Shown: positions 49,326-60,414, counted from the first letter of the stretch. The stretch: 64,000 nucleotides of DNA from Thermococcus sp. AM4 (GCF_000151205.2 NC_016051.1:1612001-1676000), one strand, 5' to 3'. Numbers and translations: made by a program. The notes: generated from the sequence alone by a model not told the origin.

Positions 49326-49643
49326 TCACTTCTCCTCCTTCTCCATCGTTATCGCGTTCGTCGGGCACTCGTTCGCACAGATACCGCAACCCTTACAGTA
49401 GTCGTAGTCTATGCCTATGTACCCGTCCTCGCGGATGTAGATTGCAGGCTCGGGGCAGAACTTCCAGCAGATGTAGCACTTGACGCACTTGTCGTCATCG
49501 ACAACGGGTATGAATGTCCTCCAGTCGCCGGTGAAGTTGCTGAGGGTTGTGGCGAGGCTTATCGGTGCCTCTGGATACTGTTCGACCGATGTGAAGACTA
49601 TCTTCCTTGCCTCGGCCTTTTTCTCACCAAACAGCGTGTTCAA
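49326..49643 (-). CDS. vorD: 2-Ketoisovalerate:ferredoxin oxidoreductase delta subunit
   Basis: The 105-residue ferredoxin subunit has CVKCYICWKFCPEPAIYI and CKGCGICANECPTNAI, two [4Fe-4S] motifs. The start appears to be TTG 49643 after GGGGAGGAG. It lies 36 bases downstream of the gamma gene. Confidence 0.92.
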   Translation of the reverse strand: MNTLFGEKKAEARKIVFTSVEQYPEAPISLATTLSNFTGDWRTFIPVVDDDKCVKCYICWKFCPEPAIYIREDGYIGIDYDYCKGCGICANECPTNAITMEKEEK

Positions 49644-49679
49644 ACTCCTCCCCTCCTCCTCAAAAGGGTTAAAGTAAAA

Positions 49680-50237
49680 TCAGAGCTCGTAGACAGTGGT
49701 CTTGTTGAAGGCTTCCTCGGCGGCCTTGGCGTTCTTCTCGCCGAGGGCTCCGGAGAAGGTCTCCTTGATGGCCTCCTGAACGCTCTCGAGCTTCACTATT
49801 CCGGTCGCCTTCGCGACCGCTCCAAGGATGGCCGTGTTGGTGATCGGAAGGCCGAGGACTTCAAGGGCTATGCCCGTTGCATCCACCAGGGCCAGCTTGC
49901 CCGGCTTCTTCTTGAGCTTCTCGAGGACTTCCTCCTTGCTCTTCTCGGTGTTTATGATGACGGTCCCGCCGTCCTTGAGGCCGGCCGTGACGTCAACGGT
50001 GTCCAGAAGGCTCGGGTCGAGGACGACCACTATGTCCGGCTCGTAGATCTGGGTCTTTATTCTTATCGGCTTGTCGTCTATCCTTGTGAAAGCTGTAACC
50101 GGTGCTCCACGCCTCTCAACACCGAAGAAGGGGAACGCCTGGACGTATTTTCCCTCCTTGAAGGCCGCAGAGGCTAAGATGTTCGCGGCTGTAACTGCAC
50201 CCTGTCCACCCCTACCGTGAAAACGTATCTCGATCAT
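49680..50237 (-). CDS. porG: Shared gamma subunit of POR and VOR
   Basis: The 185-residue subunit begins [20 protein letters not shown], and has [20 protein letters not shown] and [10 protein letters not shown]. In Pyrococcus furiosus the gamma subunit is shared by POR and VOR, and only one gamma gene is present here, followed by both sets of alpha, beta and delta. ATG 50237 after GGAGGCAGGAAGT. Confidence 0.93.
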
Positions 50238-50282
50238 ACTTCCTGCCTCCTTGGGGTTTTTCACTGAGTTTTCAACCGTTGC

Positions 50283-50293
50283 ATTTATTTGCC
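50283..50293 (-). promoter_or_regulatory. TATA box of the VOR/POR operon
   Basis: GCAAATAAATG on the minus strand lies about 48-55 bases upstream of the gamma-subunit ATG with a GAAAG BRE-like tract before it. The gap to 50453 also contains CCTCCGGAGG (50315-50324) and TACCC-GCT-GGGTA (50325-50337), adjacent short palindromes of unknown role. Confidence 0.5.
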
Positions 50294-50403
50294 TTTCGGT
50301 ATTGCTTTAATCTGCCTCCGGAGGTACCCGCTGGGTAATCGTGAACAGAAGAGGTCGGCAATGGTTTTTTAGCGGCAGAGCTTCCCGAAGAACCTTCGAA
50401 AAA

Positions 50404-50438
50404 CTTTTAAATAGTCTATGCACCACCATATAGACTAT
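50404..50438 (+). promoter_or_regulatory. PiT gene TATA box and inverted-repeat operator
   Basis: CTTTTAAATA (50404-50413) is the TATA box. ATAGTCTAT (50411-50419) and ATAGACTAT (50430-50438) form a perfect nine-base inverted repeat with a ten-base spacer, overlapping the TATA end and the expected transcription start near 50435. This is an operator candidate, perhaps phosphate-responsive. Confidence 0.6.
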
Positions 50439-50453
50439 ATAGGGGGGATCGAA

Positions 50454-51416
50454 ATGGAGGCAGTGGCGATAGCGATGGTTGCAGTGGCCTTCTACATCGC
50501 CTGGAACATAGGTTCCAACGATTCAGCCAACGCCATGGGAACGGCCGTCGGGGCCGGGATACTGAGCTTCCGCCAGGCAACCCTTACCATCGCGATCTTC
50601 ACCCTCCTGGGCGCGTACCTCAAGGGGTACAAGGTCATGAAAACGGTCGGAAAGGGAATAGTCCCCCCCGGCTATTTGACCGTTGAGCTCGCGGTTATAG
50701 CCCTCCTCTCGGCTGGCGTGTGGGTCACCATAGCGACAGTTAAGGGACTGCCAGTTTCCACGACGCAGGCAATAGTGGGCGGGGTTCTCGGCGTCGGCCT
50801 CAGCATAGGCGCCCCCGTCAACTGGGAGACCATGGGGAAGATAGCGGGGGCCTGGGTTTTCTCGCCCGTTCTGTCGGGAATCCTCGCGGCGGTTCTCTAC
50901 AAGTTCTACTCGCGCGTTGTCTCCAGCATTAAGAGCATCTCCACGATTGAGGCCCTCTACAAGGCCTTGGCCATTCTCGGAGGCTCGTATATGGCCTTCA
51001 ACTTTGGAACCAACGAGGTCGCAAACGCCTCGGGTCCGATCGTTGGAGCCGGTTTCCTCGAGCCCAGAACCGCGGGTGTTCTCGTTGCCCTGAGCCTCGC
51101 AATGGGTTCGCTCACCTTCAGCTACGCGGTCATGCACACCGTCGGCAAGAAGATAACCGCCCTGGGACCGATCTCGGCCTTTGCCGCCCAGTTCGGCTCG
51201 GCAATATCCGTGAGCCTGGCCAACGTTCTCGGCCTGCCCGTGAGCTCCAGCCAGGCGATAGTGGGCGGAGTCGTCGGCGTCGGCCTTGTTACCGGTGAGG
51301 GCGTCGATAGAAGGGTCATCAAGGACATACTCTTCGGCTGGGTGGCGACCCCTACCGTTGCCGTGCTCATCTCGCTTATAGTATTCCGCCTCTTCCACTT
51401 AGCCGGCCTCGTTTGA
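50454..51416 (+). CDS. PiT-family inorganic phosphate transporter
   Basis: The 320-residue permease has two repeats of the PiT signature: NIGSNDSANAMGTAVGAGIL and NFGTNEVANASGPIVGAGFL, plus GLPVSTTQAIVGGVLGVGLS and GLPVSSSQAIVGGVVGVGLV. It imports phosphate with a cation. About ten membrane helices. ATG 50454 after AGGGGGGATC. Its 3' end overlaps hflX by 18 bases (convergent). Confidence 0.92.
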   Translation: MEAVAIAMVAVAFYIAWNIGSNDSANAMGTAVGAGILSFRQATLTIAIFTLLGAYLKGYKVMKTVGKGIVPPGYLTVELAVIALLSAGVWVTIATVKGLPVSTTQAIVGGVLGVGLSIGAPVNWETMGKIAGAWVFSPVLSGILAAVLYKFYSRVVSSIKSISTIEALYKALAILGGSYMAFNFGTNEVANASGPIVGAGFLEPRTAGVLVALSLAMGSLTFSYAVMHTVGKKITALGPISAFAAQFGSAISVSLANVLGLPVSSSQAIVGGVVGVGLVTGEGVDRRVIKDILFGWVATPTVAVLISLIVFRLFHLAGLV

Positions 51417-52685
51417 GGGGTGCTCCAGCTTTATTCCAAGCCTCGTCAGTTCCTTTATCATTCCGACCTGCACGAGCCCTTCGACCTCAACTTCCTCCCC
51501 GTAGGAAACGCTCAGAACCTCTCCAATCGATTCCAGAAGTCCGAGGACCTTTCCCGGATCAACGGTCGGCGGGATGAGTATTCTGAACCTCCTGTACTTT
51601 GGAAGGGCGGGGATTATCTCCTCCAGGGCCCTTTTGAGTTCATCCAAGCGGCCGAGCTTTGCCGAGGTCTTCACGACGGCCTTCACGCTCGGCGCCAGTT
51701 CCTCGACTATCTCCTCCACCCTTCGCCGTTTCTCCTCGGCGTCTTCCCGGCTCGTTAGGTCTGTCTTGTTCAGAACGACGACCATCGGTTTGTCAAGGGT
51801 CTTGAGCTCCCTGAGAACGTCTATTGAGGCCATGAGCTTTCTTCTGACTTCAGCCCAGGGCTCGCTCACGTCCAAGACGAGAAGAACTATATCGGCCTTC
51901 ACTATCTCCTCGAGGGTTGAATGGAAAGCCTCGACTATGAAGGGGGGAAGGTTGTCTATGAAGCCAACGGTGTCCGTCAGGAGGACCCTCTTTCTTCCAA
52001 GCTTGAAGCGCCTCGTCCTCGTGTCGAGGGTTGTGAACATCTGATCCCGGGCCTCGGCGCTTTCCCCTGCCAGTGCGTTGAGGAGCGTCGATTTCCCCGC
52101 GTTGGTGTAGCCGGCAAGGGCTATGAGAAGGAACCCCAGCTCCTCCCGCCTCTTCCGCTTGACGTCCCTGTCGGCCCTGACGCGTTCGAGCTCTTTCCGT
52201 ATCTTGCCCATCCTGTACCTTATGTGCTTCAGGTACTGCTGCGTCTGGTACTCGCCCATTCCCTTGAAACCGGCCCTGTCGCCGAGCTTTATCCGCCTTA
52301 TCGCTTCCTTCACGAGCGGAACCTCGTACTGGAGCGAGGCAAGCTCAACCTGGAGTTTGGCCTCCTTCGAATGGGCCCTCTTCTCGAATATCTCCAGCAC
52401 GAGCTGCCAGCGGTCAATGATATCAACTCTGAGCTCCTTCCAGAGGTTGTAGGCCTGAGAAGGCGTTAAGCGGTTCGCAAAAACAACTTTGTCCGGTTTG
52501 AGCTCCCTGACGAGTTCCTTGAGCTCCTCCAGCTTCCCCTTCCCGATGTTGTAGCGCGGGTGCTCCTCCCTGTTCTGTTCGAGAATTGTCAAAACCTCGT
52601 AGCCGGCACTCCGCAGAAGTTCTTCAAACTCCGCCCTGCTCAGCCTTTCCCTTCTCGAGTACCTGATGACCCCGATGACCTTCAT
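51399..52685 (-). CDS. hflX: HflX-type ribosome-associated GTPase
   Basis: The 428-residue GTPase has the HflX N-terminal domain (GYEVLTILEQNREEHPRYNI, GKGKLEELKELV, QYEVPLVKEAIRRI), a coiled linker (YRMGKIRKELERVRADRD) and a G domain: GYTNAGKSTLLNALAG (G1), DTVGFIDNLPP (G3), NKTDL (G4), TSAKLG (G5). HflX binds the large subunit and splits stalled ribosomes under heat stress in bacteria. ATG 52685; TATA GAATTTATAAG at 52704-52714 leaves a very short leader. Confidence 0.93.
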   Translation of the reverse strand: MKVIGVIRYSRRERLSRAEFEELLRSAGYEVLTILEQNREEHPRYNIGKGKLEELKELVRELKPDKVVFANRLTPSQAYNLWKELRVDIIDRWQLVLEIFEKRAHSKEAKLQVELASLQYEVPLVKEAIRRIKLGDRAGFKGMGEYQTQQYLKHIRYRMGKIRKELERVRADRDVKRKRREELGFLLIALAGYTNAGKSTLLNALAGESAEARDQMFTTLDTRTRRFKLGRKRVLLTDTVGFIDNLPPFIVEAFHSTLEEIVKADIVLLVLDVSEPWAEVRRKLMASIDVLRELKTLDKPMVVVLNKTDLTSREDAEEKRRRVEEIVEELAPSVKAVVKTSAKLGRLDELKRALEEIIPALPKYRRFRILIPPTVDPGKVLGLLESIGEVLSVSYGEEVEVEGLVQVGMIKELTRLGIKLEHPSNEAG

Positions 52686-52703
52686 GTTACACACTCCGGG
52701 CAT

Positions 52704-54524
<1,821 letters not shown>

Positions 54525-54533
54525 GGGTCTGCC

Positions 54534-55010
54534 ATGAGGAAGTACCGCAAAGTGGTTGTCGGCGGCACCTTTGACAGGCTCCACCTCGGCCACAAGGCCC
54601 TTTTGAGGAAGGCCTTTGAAATCGGCCGCTACGTTTACGTCGGCTTAACCTCGGACGAGATGATCAGGAACAAGCCCTACGCCGAGAGGATCCTTCCCTA
54701 CGAGCTCCGCCTCGCGGATCTTCTCAAGTTCTTTGACGTGAACGGCTACACCAACTACCGCGTCATAAAGATAAACACCGCCATCGGCTTCGCGGACAGA
54801 ATGAAAAGCCTTGAGGCGATAGTTGTAAGCGAGGAAACGTACAAGGGTGCCCTCCTCGTGAACCGGGCCCGGGAAGAGAGGGGCCTTAAACCCCTTGAGA
54901 TAGTGACGATAAAGCTCGTGAAGAGCAGGATCGGGCCGAAGATAAGCTCGAGCCTGATCAGGGCCGGCCTCATCGACCCCTTCGGGAACCCAGTAAAGAG
55001 GGAAGACTAA
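54534..55010 (+). CDS. coaD: Archaeal phosphopantetheine adenylyltransferase
   Basis: The 158-residue enzyme forms dephospho-CoA from phosphopantetheine and ATP. The nucleotidyltransferase HxGH motif appears in VVVGGTFDRLHLGHKALLRK; later ISSSLIRAGLIDPFG carries the ISSS-type motif. ATG 54534 after AGGGTCTGCC. It follows the DUF835 gene by ten bases and overlaps the convergent Nif3 gene by four. Confidence 0.92.
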   Translation: MRKYRKVVVGGTFDRLHLGHKALLRKAFEIGRYVYVGLTSDEMIRNKPYAERILPYELRLADLLKFFDVNGYTNYRVIKINTAIGFADRMKSLEAIVVSEETYKGALLVNRAREERGLKPLEIVTIKLVKSRIGPKISSSLIRAGLIDPFGNPVKRED

Positions 55011-55759
55011 AGGCCGGTCGGCTCGTCTATGAAGAAGACGCTAAGCCCGAACTTTTCCCGAATGAGCTCCATCAAAGCTTTAACTCCCAGCGTCTCCGTC
55101 TTGTAGTGCCCCGCAACGAGGACGCTCTGGGGCAGGTCGAGGGCCGTCAGATAGTCCGCGTGGCTGAATTCGCCGGTGATGAGCAGGTCTATTCCCTTCC
55201 TGTAAGCTTCTTCCAGCGCAAAGGCGCCGGCCCCGCTTATCGCGCCGACGGTTTTAACTTCCCTCTCCCCGAACTCGTAGGTTCTGACGGTCGTGTCGAG
55301 CTTCTCCGCCATTATCTGCGCCACCTTCTCAATCGGCTGTGGCTCTTCGAACTCGCCGTAGAAGCCTATGCTCAGGCCCTTGTACTCTCCAAAGGGTCCC
55401 CTAGGCTCCAGGTCGAGAAGCCTGAGCAGGCCGACGTTGTTGCCGACTTCCGGGTGCGCATCAAGGGGCAGATGCGCCACGTAGAGGTTCAGGCCGTTCT
55501 CGATTAGGGCCTTCAGCCTTTTGTAGTGGATACCGGTTATATAGTTAAGACCTCCCCAAATCATCCCGTGATGCACTATCAACATGTCGGCCTTTCCCTT
55601 AGCTGCCCTCTCGATTGTTCTGAGCGTCGTATCAACGGCAAACGCTATTCTCTCAACCTCATCCCTTCCCTCCACCTGCAGTCCGTTGCTCGACTTGTCA
55701 GGGTAAGCCGAAACCTGAAGGTATTCGTCGAGGAAAGCAACGAGCTCGTCGCGGTTCAT
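55007..55759 (-). CDS. Nif3-family (DUF34) metal-binding protein
   Basis: The 250-residue protein has Nif3 hallmarks: YLQVSAYPDKSSNGLQVEGR, DMLIVHHGMIWGG (metal-binding His pair), YVAHLPLDAHPEVGNN, ISGAGAFALEEAYRKGIDLL, TGEFSHADYLTA, VAGHYKTETLG. Annotated in some databases as GTP cyclohydrolase 1 type 2, but the biological role is unproven. ATG 55759 after AGGTGATAGCC. Divergent from elp3. Confidence 0.9.
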   Translation of the reverse strand: MNRDELVAFLDEYLQVSAYPDKSSNGLQVEGRDEVERIAFAVDTTLRTIERAAKGKADMLIVHHGMIWGGLNYITGIHYKRLKALIENGLNLYVAHLPLDAHPEVGNNVGLLRLLDLEPRGPFGEYKGLSIGFYGEFEEPQPIEKVAQIMAEKLDTTVRTYEFGEREVKTVGAISGAGAFALEEAYRKGIDLLITGEFSHADYLTALDLPQSVLVAGHYKTETLGVKALMELIREKFGLSVFFIDEPTGL

Positions 55760-55770
55760 GGCTATCACCT

Positions 55771-55802
55771 ATTCACTTGGTGAATTATTCAGTAAACTGA
55801 AT
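55771..55802. promoter_or_regulatory. Two adjacent dyads between the Nif3 gene and elp3
   Basis: ATTCAC-TTG-GTGAAT (55771-55785) and ATTCAG-TAAA-CTGAAT (55787-55802) are perfect six-base inverted repeats side by side, in the 97-base divergent gap, close to the Nif3 start. They may be operator sites; elp3 has its own TATA-like TTTTAAAAC near 55820. Confidence 0.5.
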
Positions 55803-55856
55803 ATGCCCCGCAAACCCTTTTAAAACCCCGCCCTACATCGAGCGAGAGGTGTCGCT

Positions 55857-57629
55857 ATGGATGAGAGATTCCAGGAGGCAGTTAGAGAGCTTGCGAGACT
55901 CGTGATGGAGGGCGAGATTAAGAGCAGGGACGAGCTCAACCGCTGGAAGATTAAGGTGGCGAGAAAGTATCATCTCTCAAAGATTCCGGGCAATTCCGAC
56001 ATTCTGAGGGCCATTCCGGAGGAGAGGCGCGAGGAGTTCAGGGACTTGCTGAAGAGAAAGCCAACGAGGACGATAAGCGGAGTGGCTGTCGTTGCTATGA
56101 TGACGAAGCCCTTTCCCTGTCCTCATGGCAGATGTATCTACTGTCCCGGCGGGCCGAGCGTCGGTTCACCCCAGAGCTACACGGGAAGGGAGCCGTCAGC
56201 TTTAAGGGCAATCCAGAGCGCCTACCACCCTTACATCATCATGATGCGTCGCCTTAAGCAGCTCACCGACATCGGCCACGACGTTGACAAGGTCGAGGTC
56301 ATAATCCAGGGCGGAACCTTTCCGGCGGTTGACCTCGATTATCAGGAGTGGTTCATCAAGTGTGCCTTCAAGGCCATGAACGACTTCCCGCACTTTAGAG
56401 ACATAGAGAACCTCGAGGAGAAGCTGATTAGGCTGATAGTGAAGAAGGACGAGTCCGTTTTTGAGGAAGACCCGAAGTTCCGCGAGGCGTGGCAGAAAAC
56501 GCACGCAAAGCCCTACTACTACCTTGAAGACGAGCAGAGGAAGAACGAGAAAGCTAAGGTCAGAATGGTCGGCCTTACGATAGAGACAAGGCCCGACTGG
56601 GCCTTCGAGAGGCAGATTGACAGGATGCTCCACTTTGGCACCACGCGCGTTGAGCTTGGAGTCCAGACGGTTTTCAACTTCATCCACGAGAGGACCAAAC
56701 GCGGTCACGGCGTTGAGGAGATAGTAAAGGCCACACAGCTCCTCCGCGATGCTGGATTGAAAATCAACTACCACATAATGCCCGGCCTTCCCGGGAGCAA
56801 CTTTGAGCGCGACCTATACACCTTCAGGACGATTTTCGAGGATTCTCGCTTCAGGCCCGACATGCTAAAGGTTTACCCGACGCTTGTAACCAAGGACGCC
56901 CCCCTCTACCGCTGGTGGAAGGAAGGTAAATACCGCCCATACCGTACGGAAGAAGCCGTTGATCTCCTCGTTGAGGCATACAAGCTCTTCCCGAAGTGGG
57001 TTCGCGTTATGAGAATCCAGCGCGACATTCCCGTTCAGCTCATCGTTGACGGCGTCAAGCACTCGAACCTCGGCCAGCTCGTCTTCAACGAGCTGATAAA
57101 GCGCGGTATAAGGCCGAGGGAGATTCGCTTTAGGGAAGTCGGCCACATGATGGAGAAGTTCGGAATCCAGCCGGAGGTCGAGCATATAAAGCTCCTCCGC
57201 GAGGACTACGAGGCCTCTGGCGGGAGGGAGATTTTCCTGAGCTTTGAAGATACCAAGAACGACATCCTAATCGGCTTCCTCAGGCTGAGAATTCCGAGCG
57301 AAAAGGCCCACCGGAAGGAGATAAACTGCTGTCCCTCGGCGATAGTCAGGGAACTCCACGTCTACGGCCCGCTCGTGCCGATTGGAGGAAAGCCCCGCTA
57401 CGAGTGGCAGCACAGGGGTTACGGAAGGGAGCTTCTGGCCGAGGCCGAGAGGATTGCCCGCGAGGAGTTCGACGTTAAGAAGATGCTCGTCATCAGCGGT
57501 GTCGGCGTCAGGAACTACTACCGGAAGTTCGGCTACCGGAAGAACGGCCCCTACGTCGCGAAGAGGCTCGATAGGGGCTACGCCGAATACAAAAAGAGCA
57601 GGGAGTTCGACGCGCACCTGAACACTTAA
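55857..57629 (+). CDS. elp3: Elp3 tRNA uridine-34 modification enzyme
   Basis: The 590-residue radical SAM/acetyltransferase modifies U34 of tRNA with acetyl-CoA to carboxymethyluridine. Radical SAM cluster: CPHGRCIYCPGGPS. Other motifs: VEVIIQGGTFPAVDLDYQ, LTIETRPDWAFERQID, YHIMPGLPGSNFERDL. C-terminal GNAT domain: QHRGYGRELLAEAERIA. ATG 55857 after GAGAGGTGTCGCT. Confidence 0.95.
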   Translation: MDERFQEAVRELARLVMEGEIKSRDELNRWKIKVARKYHLSKIPGNSDILRAIPEERREEFRDLLKRKPTRTISGVAVVAMMTKPFPCPHGRCIYCPGGPSVGSPQSYTGREPSALRAIQSAYHPYIIMMRRLKQLTDIGHDVDKVEVIIQGGTFPAVDLDYQEWFIKCAFKAMNDFPHFRDIENLEEKLIRLIVKKDESVFEEDPKFREAWQKTHAKPYYYLEDEQRKNEKAKVRMVGLTIETRPDWAFERQIDRMLHFGTTRVELGVQTVFNFIHERTKRGHGVEEIVKATQLLRDAGLKINYHIMPGLPGSNFERDLYTFRTIFEDSRFRPDMLKVYPTLVTKDAPLYRWWKEGKYRPYRTEEAVDLLVEAYKLFPKWVRVMRIQRDIPVQLIVDGVKHSNLGQLVFNELIKRGIRPREIRFREVGHMMEKFGIQPEVEHIKLLREDYEASGGREIFLSFEDTKNDILIGFLRLRIPSEKAHRKEINCCPSAIVRELHVYGPLVPIGGKPRYEWQHRGYGRELLAEAERIAREEFDVKKMLVISGVGVRNYYRKFGYRKNGPYVAKRLDRGYAEYKKSREFDAHLNT

Positions 57630-57675
57630 GCGGAAATTTTAAGAGGTAACCACTTAACCACTACTGGGGGTGGAG

Positions 57676-58239
57676 ATGCCTTTCGGAAGGAAGATCTCGT
57701 ACGAAGAGGGCTCGGCAATAAAGATAGTCCTTGTCTTCGCGGTGATCTTTTTGGGAGTTCTGGCTGCCCTGCTGTATCCGCTCATCCACAGGGGAGAGGT
57801 TTATGAGGTCTCTTCTCCCAAGGGCCAGCCCCTGCTCGCGAGGAACTTCACCATCGACGGGGTTTCTTACAAAAACGCCGTTGCCTTCGGCGCCGGACGG
57901 AACGATCTCGTGATAAGGAGCTATTCCCTGGAACCGACGGACATCAAGATAACCCTCAAAACCCCCGGCTGGTGCATGGACCTCTGGCAGTGGGGGGGAA
58001 TGGAGCGTGGATGGATACTGGAGAAGAACTGCACGAGGGTGCTCTCGATAAGCTACTACTCCTTTGAACCCAGGGCCGCCCGCGAAAGCGGTGAGGTCTA
58101 TCTGGTCCTTGGAAGCGGGACGATGGTGGTCTTTCATAAGAACGGCCCCGTCAGGCATTACGAGGAGGTAAACTTCACCGTCAGCTATTCGGGCAGGGAG
58201 GACGTCGGCTACTTCCTTGTATCCCTTGGGAAGAGGTAG
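57676..58239 (+). CDS. Unknown membrane-anchored extracytoplasmic protein
   Basis: The 187-residue product has one N-terminal membrane helix (IKIVLVFAVIFLGVLAALLY) then a beta-rich exterior part with two Cys (WCMDLWQWGG, EKNCTRVLSI) that might form a disulfide and NFT/NCT glycosylation sequons. ATG 57676 after GGGGGTGGAG. It precedes a cysteine-cluster protein by five bases. No family recognised. Confidence 0.6.
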   Translation: MPFGRKISYEEGSAIKIVLVFAVIFLGVLAALLYPLIHRGEVYEVSSPKGQPLLARNFTIDGVSYKNAVAFGAGRNDLVIRSYSLEPTDIKITLKTPGWCMDLWQWGGMERGWILEKNCTRVLSISYYSFEPRAARESGEVYLVLGSGTMVVFHKNGPVRHYEEVNFTVSYSGREDVGYFLVSLGKR

Positions 58240-58244
58240 TTACC

Positions 58245-58760
58245 ATGCGCTTCAAGCCGAGACCCTTCAACGAGCCAGTCCGCTTCCGCTGTCTCTACTG
58301 CCTCGACTGCTGCAGGGGGAGGCACGTTTATCTAACGCTGCGAGACATTGAGCGAATAGCCAAAGCCGGAAACGACCCCCAGGACTTCGTGACCTTCTCG
58401 GTGGAGGGCAATACTGTACGCTTCGTTCTGGCCGTTAGGGAGTGGGATTTGGGCTGCGTCTTCCACGACCCGGAGACCGGTAAGTGTCGGATTCACGAGG
58501 TCAGGCCCCTAATCTGCCGCATCTACCCCTTCATGGTCTCTAAGAAACCGCTCGGCGTCGAGGGTGAGAGGCCCTTCCGGTACAACGGTCAGGAGCTGTG
58601 GCTCTACTACGACGAGAGCTGTCCCGGAATAAACGCCGAAAACCCGGAAACGACGATAACGCCCGAGGAGATAGCGGAGCTTGGCCTTGAGTTCGAGAGG
58701 GAGTTCGAGAAAACCGATATGGACGGCTTTGCAGGGATTCTCGACGAGCTCGAAGGCTAA
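58245..58760 (+). CDS. YkgJ-family cysteine-cluster protein
   Basis: The 171-residue protein has the Cys pattern of the YkgJ zinc/iron-chelating family: FRCLYCLDCCRGRHVYLT, CVFHDPETGKCRIHEVRPLI followed by CRIYPF. Function unknown; probably a metal or Fe-S cluster protein. It directly follows the membrane protein gene, hinting at joint expression. Confidence 0.88.
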   Translation: MRFKPRPFNEPVRFRCLYCLDCCRGRHVYLTLRDIERIAKAGNDPQDFVTFSVEGNTVRFVLAVREWDLGCVFHDPETGKCRIHEVRPLICRIYPFMVSKKPLGVEGERPFRYNGQELWLYYDESCPGINAENPETTITPEEIAELGLEFEREFEKTDMDGFAGILDELEG

Positions 58761-58790
58761 GCTTTTAAGTTCCGCACCAAGCATAGTGAC

Positions 58791-59294
58791 ATGAGCCGGG
58801 AACTCCGCTACCGCCGTGCCTCCGCATGGGAGTACGACTTAATCCTTCGCGAGGCCGAGAAGTACGGCGAGTTAAAGCACCATTTTTTCGCCGTCGTTGA
58901 GGGTAAGTTCAGGGACGTTTACGCCGTCAACGAGAGGGTCTGGAGGGAGCTTGAGGGGTTAAAGGTTAAGCCCTACGCCTACGGAACCTTCGTCGGCACG
59001 ATTAAGGTTGACAACCTCGTTGAAAAGTTCTACCCCAACGTCGAGTTCTTCTACTTCGTCAAGGTCGAGAAGAACTACGCGGTGCTGAGTCCAAAGGCCG
59101 GCTTCCTCTTCACCACGGGCAAGGACGTCCCGAGGAGTGGCGTGCGAAAGTACGTCTGGCAGGGAACGAAGAAGCTCGTAATCTACGACGAGAACGGGAT
59201 TATCCTCGGCATTGGCAGGATAAACCCGGAAAGCAAGAGGAAGTTCATCCTGAACGTCACCGACGTCGGGGAGTTTTTGAGGCGGAAGCGTTAG
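58791..59294 (+). CDS. PUA-domain protein, NIP7-like ribosome biogenesis factor
   Basis: The 167-residue protein has an N-terminal alpha/beta part ([37 protein letters not shown]) and a C-terminal PUA domain ([48 protein letters not shown]). The arrangement matches the archaeal NIP7 relatives that bind RNA in large-subunit maturation. ATG 58791; the stop overlaps the convergent ATPase gene by four bases. Confidence 0.75.
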   Translation: MSRELRYRRASAWEYDLILREAEKYGELKHHFFAVVEGKFRDVYAVNERVWRELEGLKVKPYAYGTFVGTIKVDNLVEKFYPNVEFFYFVKVEKNYAVLSPKAGFLFTTGKDVPRSGVRKYVWQGTKKLVIYDENGIILGIGRINPESKRKFILNVTDVGEFLRRKR

Positions 59295-60367
59295 AGCAGT
59301 CTGGCGGCATCTCTGTAGACGGGATTCGTGAAGGAGTAAAAGACCCTGTGACCAATGGTCTCTTTTTTGAGAAGGAACAACCCGTCGGTCAGGACTTCAA
59401 GGAGGGAGCTTAGGGATGGTTTGGAGATGCCTGTTGAAAGGAGCTCACTCCACGATTTTGGCCCTTCGGAGAGCTTTCTAACGACTTCCCTTGAAGCGGG
59501 TCCTCTGCCCTTTAGGATGTTCTCAAGCTCTCTCTTTGCCCTCTGCACGGCTGATGTTGAGACGATAGACAACGCTTCGCTGTGGGATTCTCCGATACAT
59601 CTTCTGAAACCGTACTCATTCAACCAACCGGGAAGCGTTCCGAGGAGTGATATTGTTTCATCTATCTCGACATCTTCGTAGTTCACTCCACAGCCTTTCA
59701 ATCCTTTAATCAGGAACTCTTCAGCAGTTTTCCTCGCCCAAGGGAGTACCTTTATCTGAACGGGTGGCCGTCCGAACATGGGTTCTTCGTGATGGGCTTC
59801 TGCAACTTTCTTAACAACCCCAGAGTAGGAGCCAGTAAAGACGATTCTGATATCTGGCCTCTCGTTGAAAACAACCCAGAAAGCTCTTGTTATTCTGTCG
59901 AGTCTCCCTTTCACTTCTTGAATCTCGTCTAGTATGATGACGGTATTTGGTGGTAATGTCATTATAGCATCCTCAAAGCTCTCGCTGACACGATGTTCGT
60001 TCGGTCTGTGCAGTTTCCCAGAGAAACCGAGACTTCCAAGACCAGTGGGAATGAATACGCTGAATTCTGCGTTGATGTTGCTTTTTCTGCTCCCTTTCAG
60101 CTTGGAAACAGCACTCACAAGACGAACCGTTAAATCACGAAAGCTTTTCGCGGTGGAAAGGTTGAGGTATATAACCGCAGTTCTCGCGTCTTTCGAGTAT
60201 TCAACGGCTGTCGCTATTGAGAGGCTTGTCTTCCCGGCCATACGCGGTCCAAGCACTACCGCCCACCCTGAAGCATGGAGAACCTTTAAAAGCTTCTCTA
60301 CTTCCTTCTTTCGTCCATAGAGCATTTTTAGTTCTGTTCTCGGATGGACGTTGAAGTAATCTTGCAC
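59291..60367 (-). CDS. Archaeal AAA-type ATPase with winged helix
   Basis: The 358-residue protein has [14 protein letters not shown], Walker [16 protein letters not shown], Walker [12 protein letters not shown], sensor [10 protein letters not shown], and a C-terminal winged helix ([20 protein letters not shown]). This Arch_ATPase group is amplified in Thermococcales, function unknown. The start is GTG 60367 or the internal ATG at codon 15. A long palindrome covers its promoter. Confidence 0.85.
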   Translation of the reverse strand: MQDYFNVHPRTELKMLYGRKKEVEKLLKVLHASGWAVVLGPRMAGKTSLSIATAVEYSKDARTAVIYLNLSTAKSFRDLTVRLVSAVSKLKGSRKSNINAEFSVFIPTGLGSLGFSGKLHRPNEHRVSESFEDAIMTLPPNTVIILDEIQEVKGRLDRITRAFWVVFNERPDIRIVFTGSYSGVVKKVAEAHHEEPMFGRPPVQIKVLPWARKTAEEFLIKGLKGCGVNYEDVEIDETISLLGTLPGWLNEYGFRRCIGESHSEALSIVSTSAVQRAKRELENILKGRGPASREVVRKLSEGPKSWSELLSTGISKPSLSSLLEVLTDGLFLLKKETIGHRVFYSFTNPVYRDAARLL

Positions 60368-60370
60368 TTA

Positions 60371-60414
60371 ACAACCCCCCTTAACCAGTTAGGGGGGGTT
60401 GTGCAATTAAAGTT
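60371..60414 (-). promoter_or_regulatory. 32-base palindrome over the ATPase promoter
   Basis: Bases 60371-60402 form a near-perfect palindrome centred at 60386.5: ACAACCCCCC with GGGGGGTTGT, and inside it TAAC with GTTA, with one T-G mismatch and a CA centre. The minus-strand TATA-like AACTTTAATT is at 60405-60414, so transcription would start near the palindrome centre. This suggests an operator at the start site. Confidence 0.6.

Noticed and set aside
50338-50433. A 30-codon ORF (GTG near 50341) between the VOR/POR promoter and the phosphate permease.
   Set aside because: No RBS, overlaps the TATA box and operator of the next gene, and composition is not protein-like.
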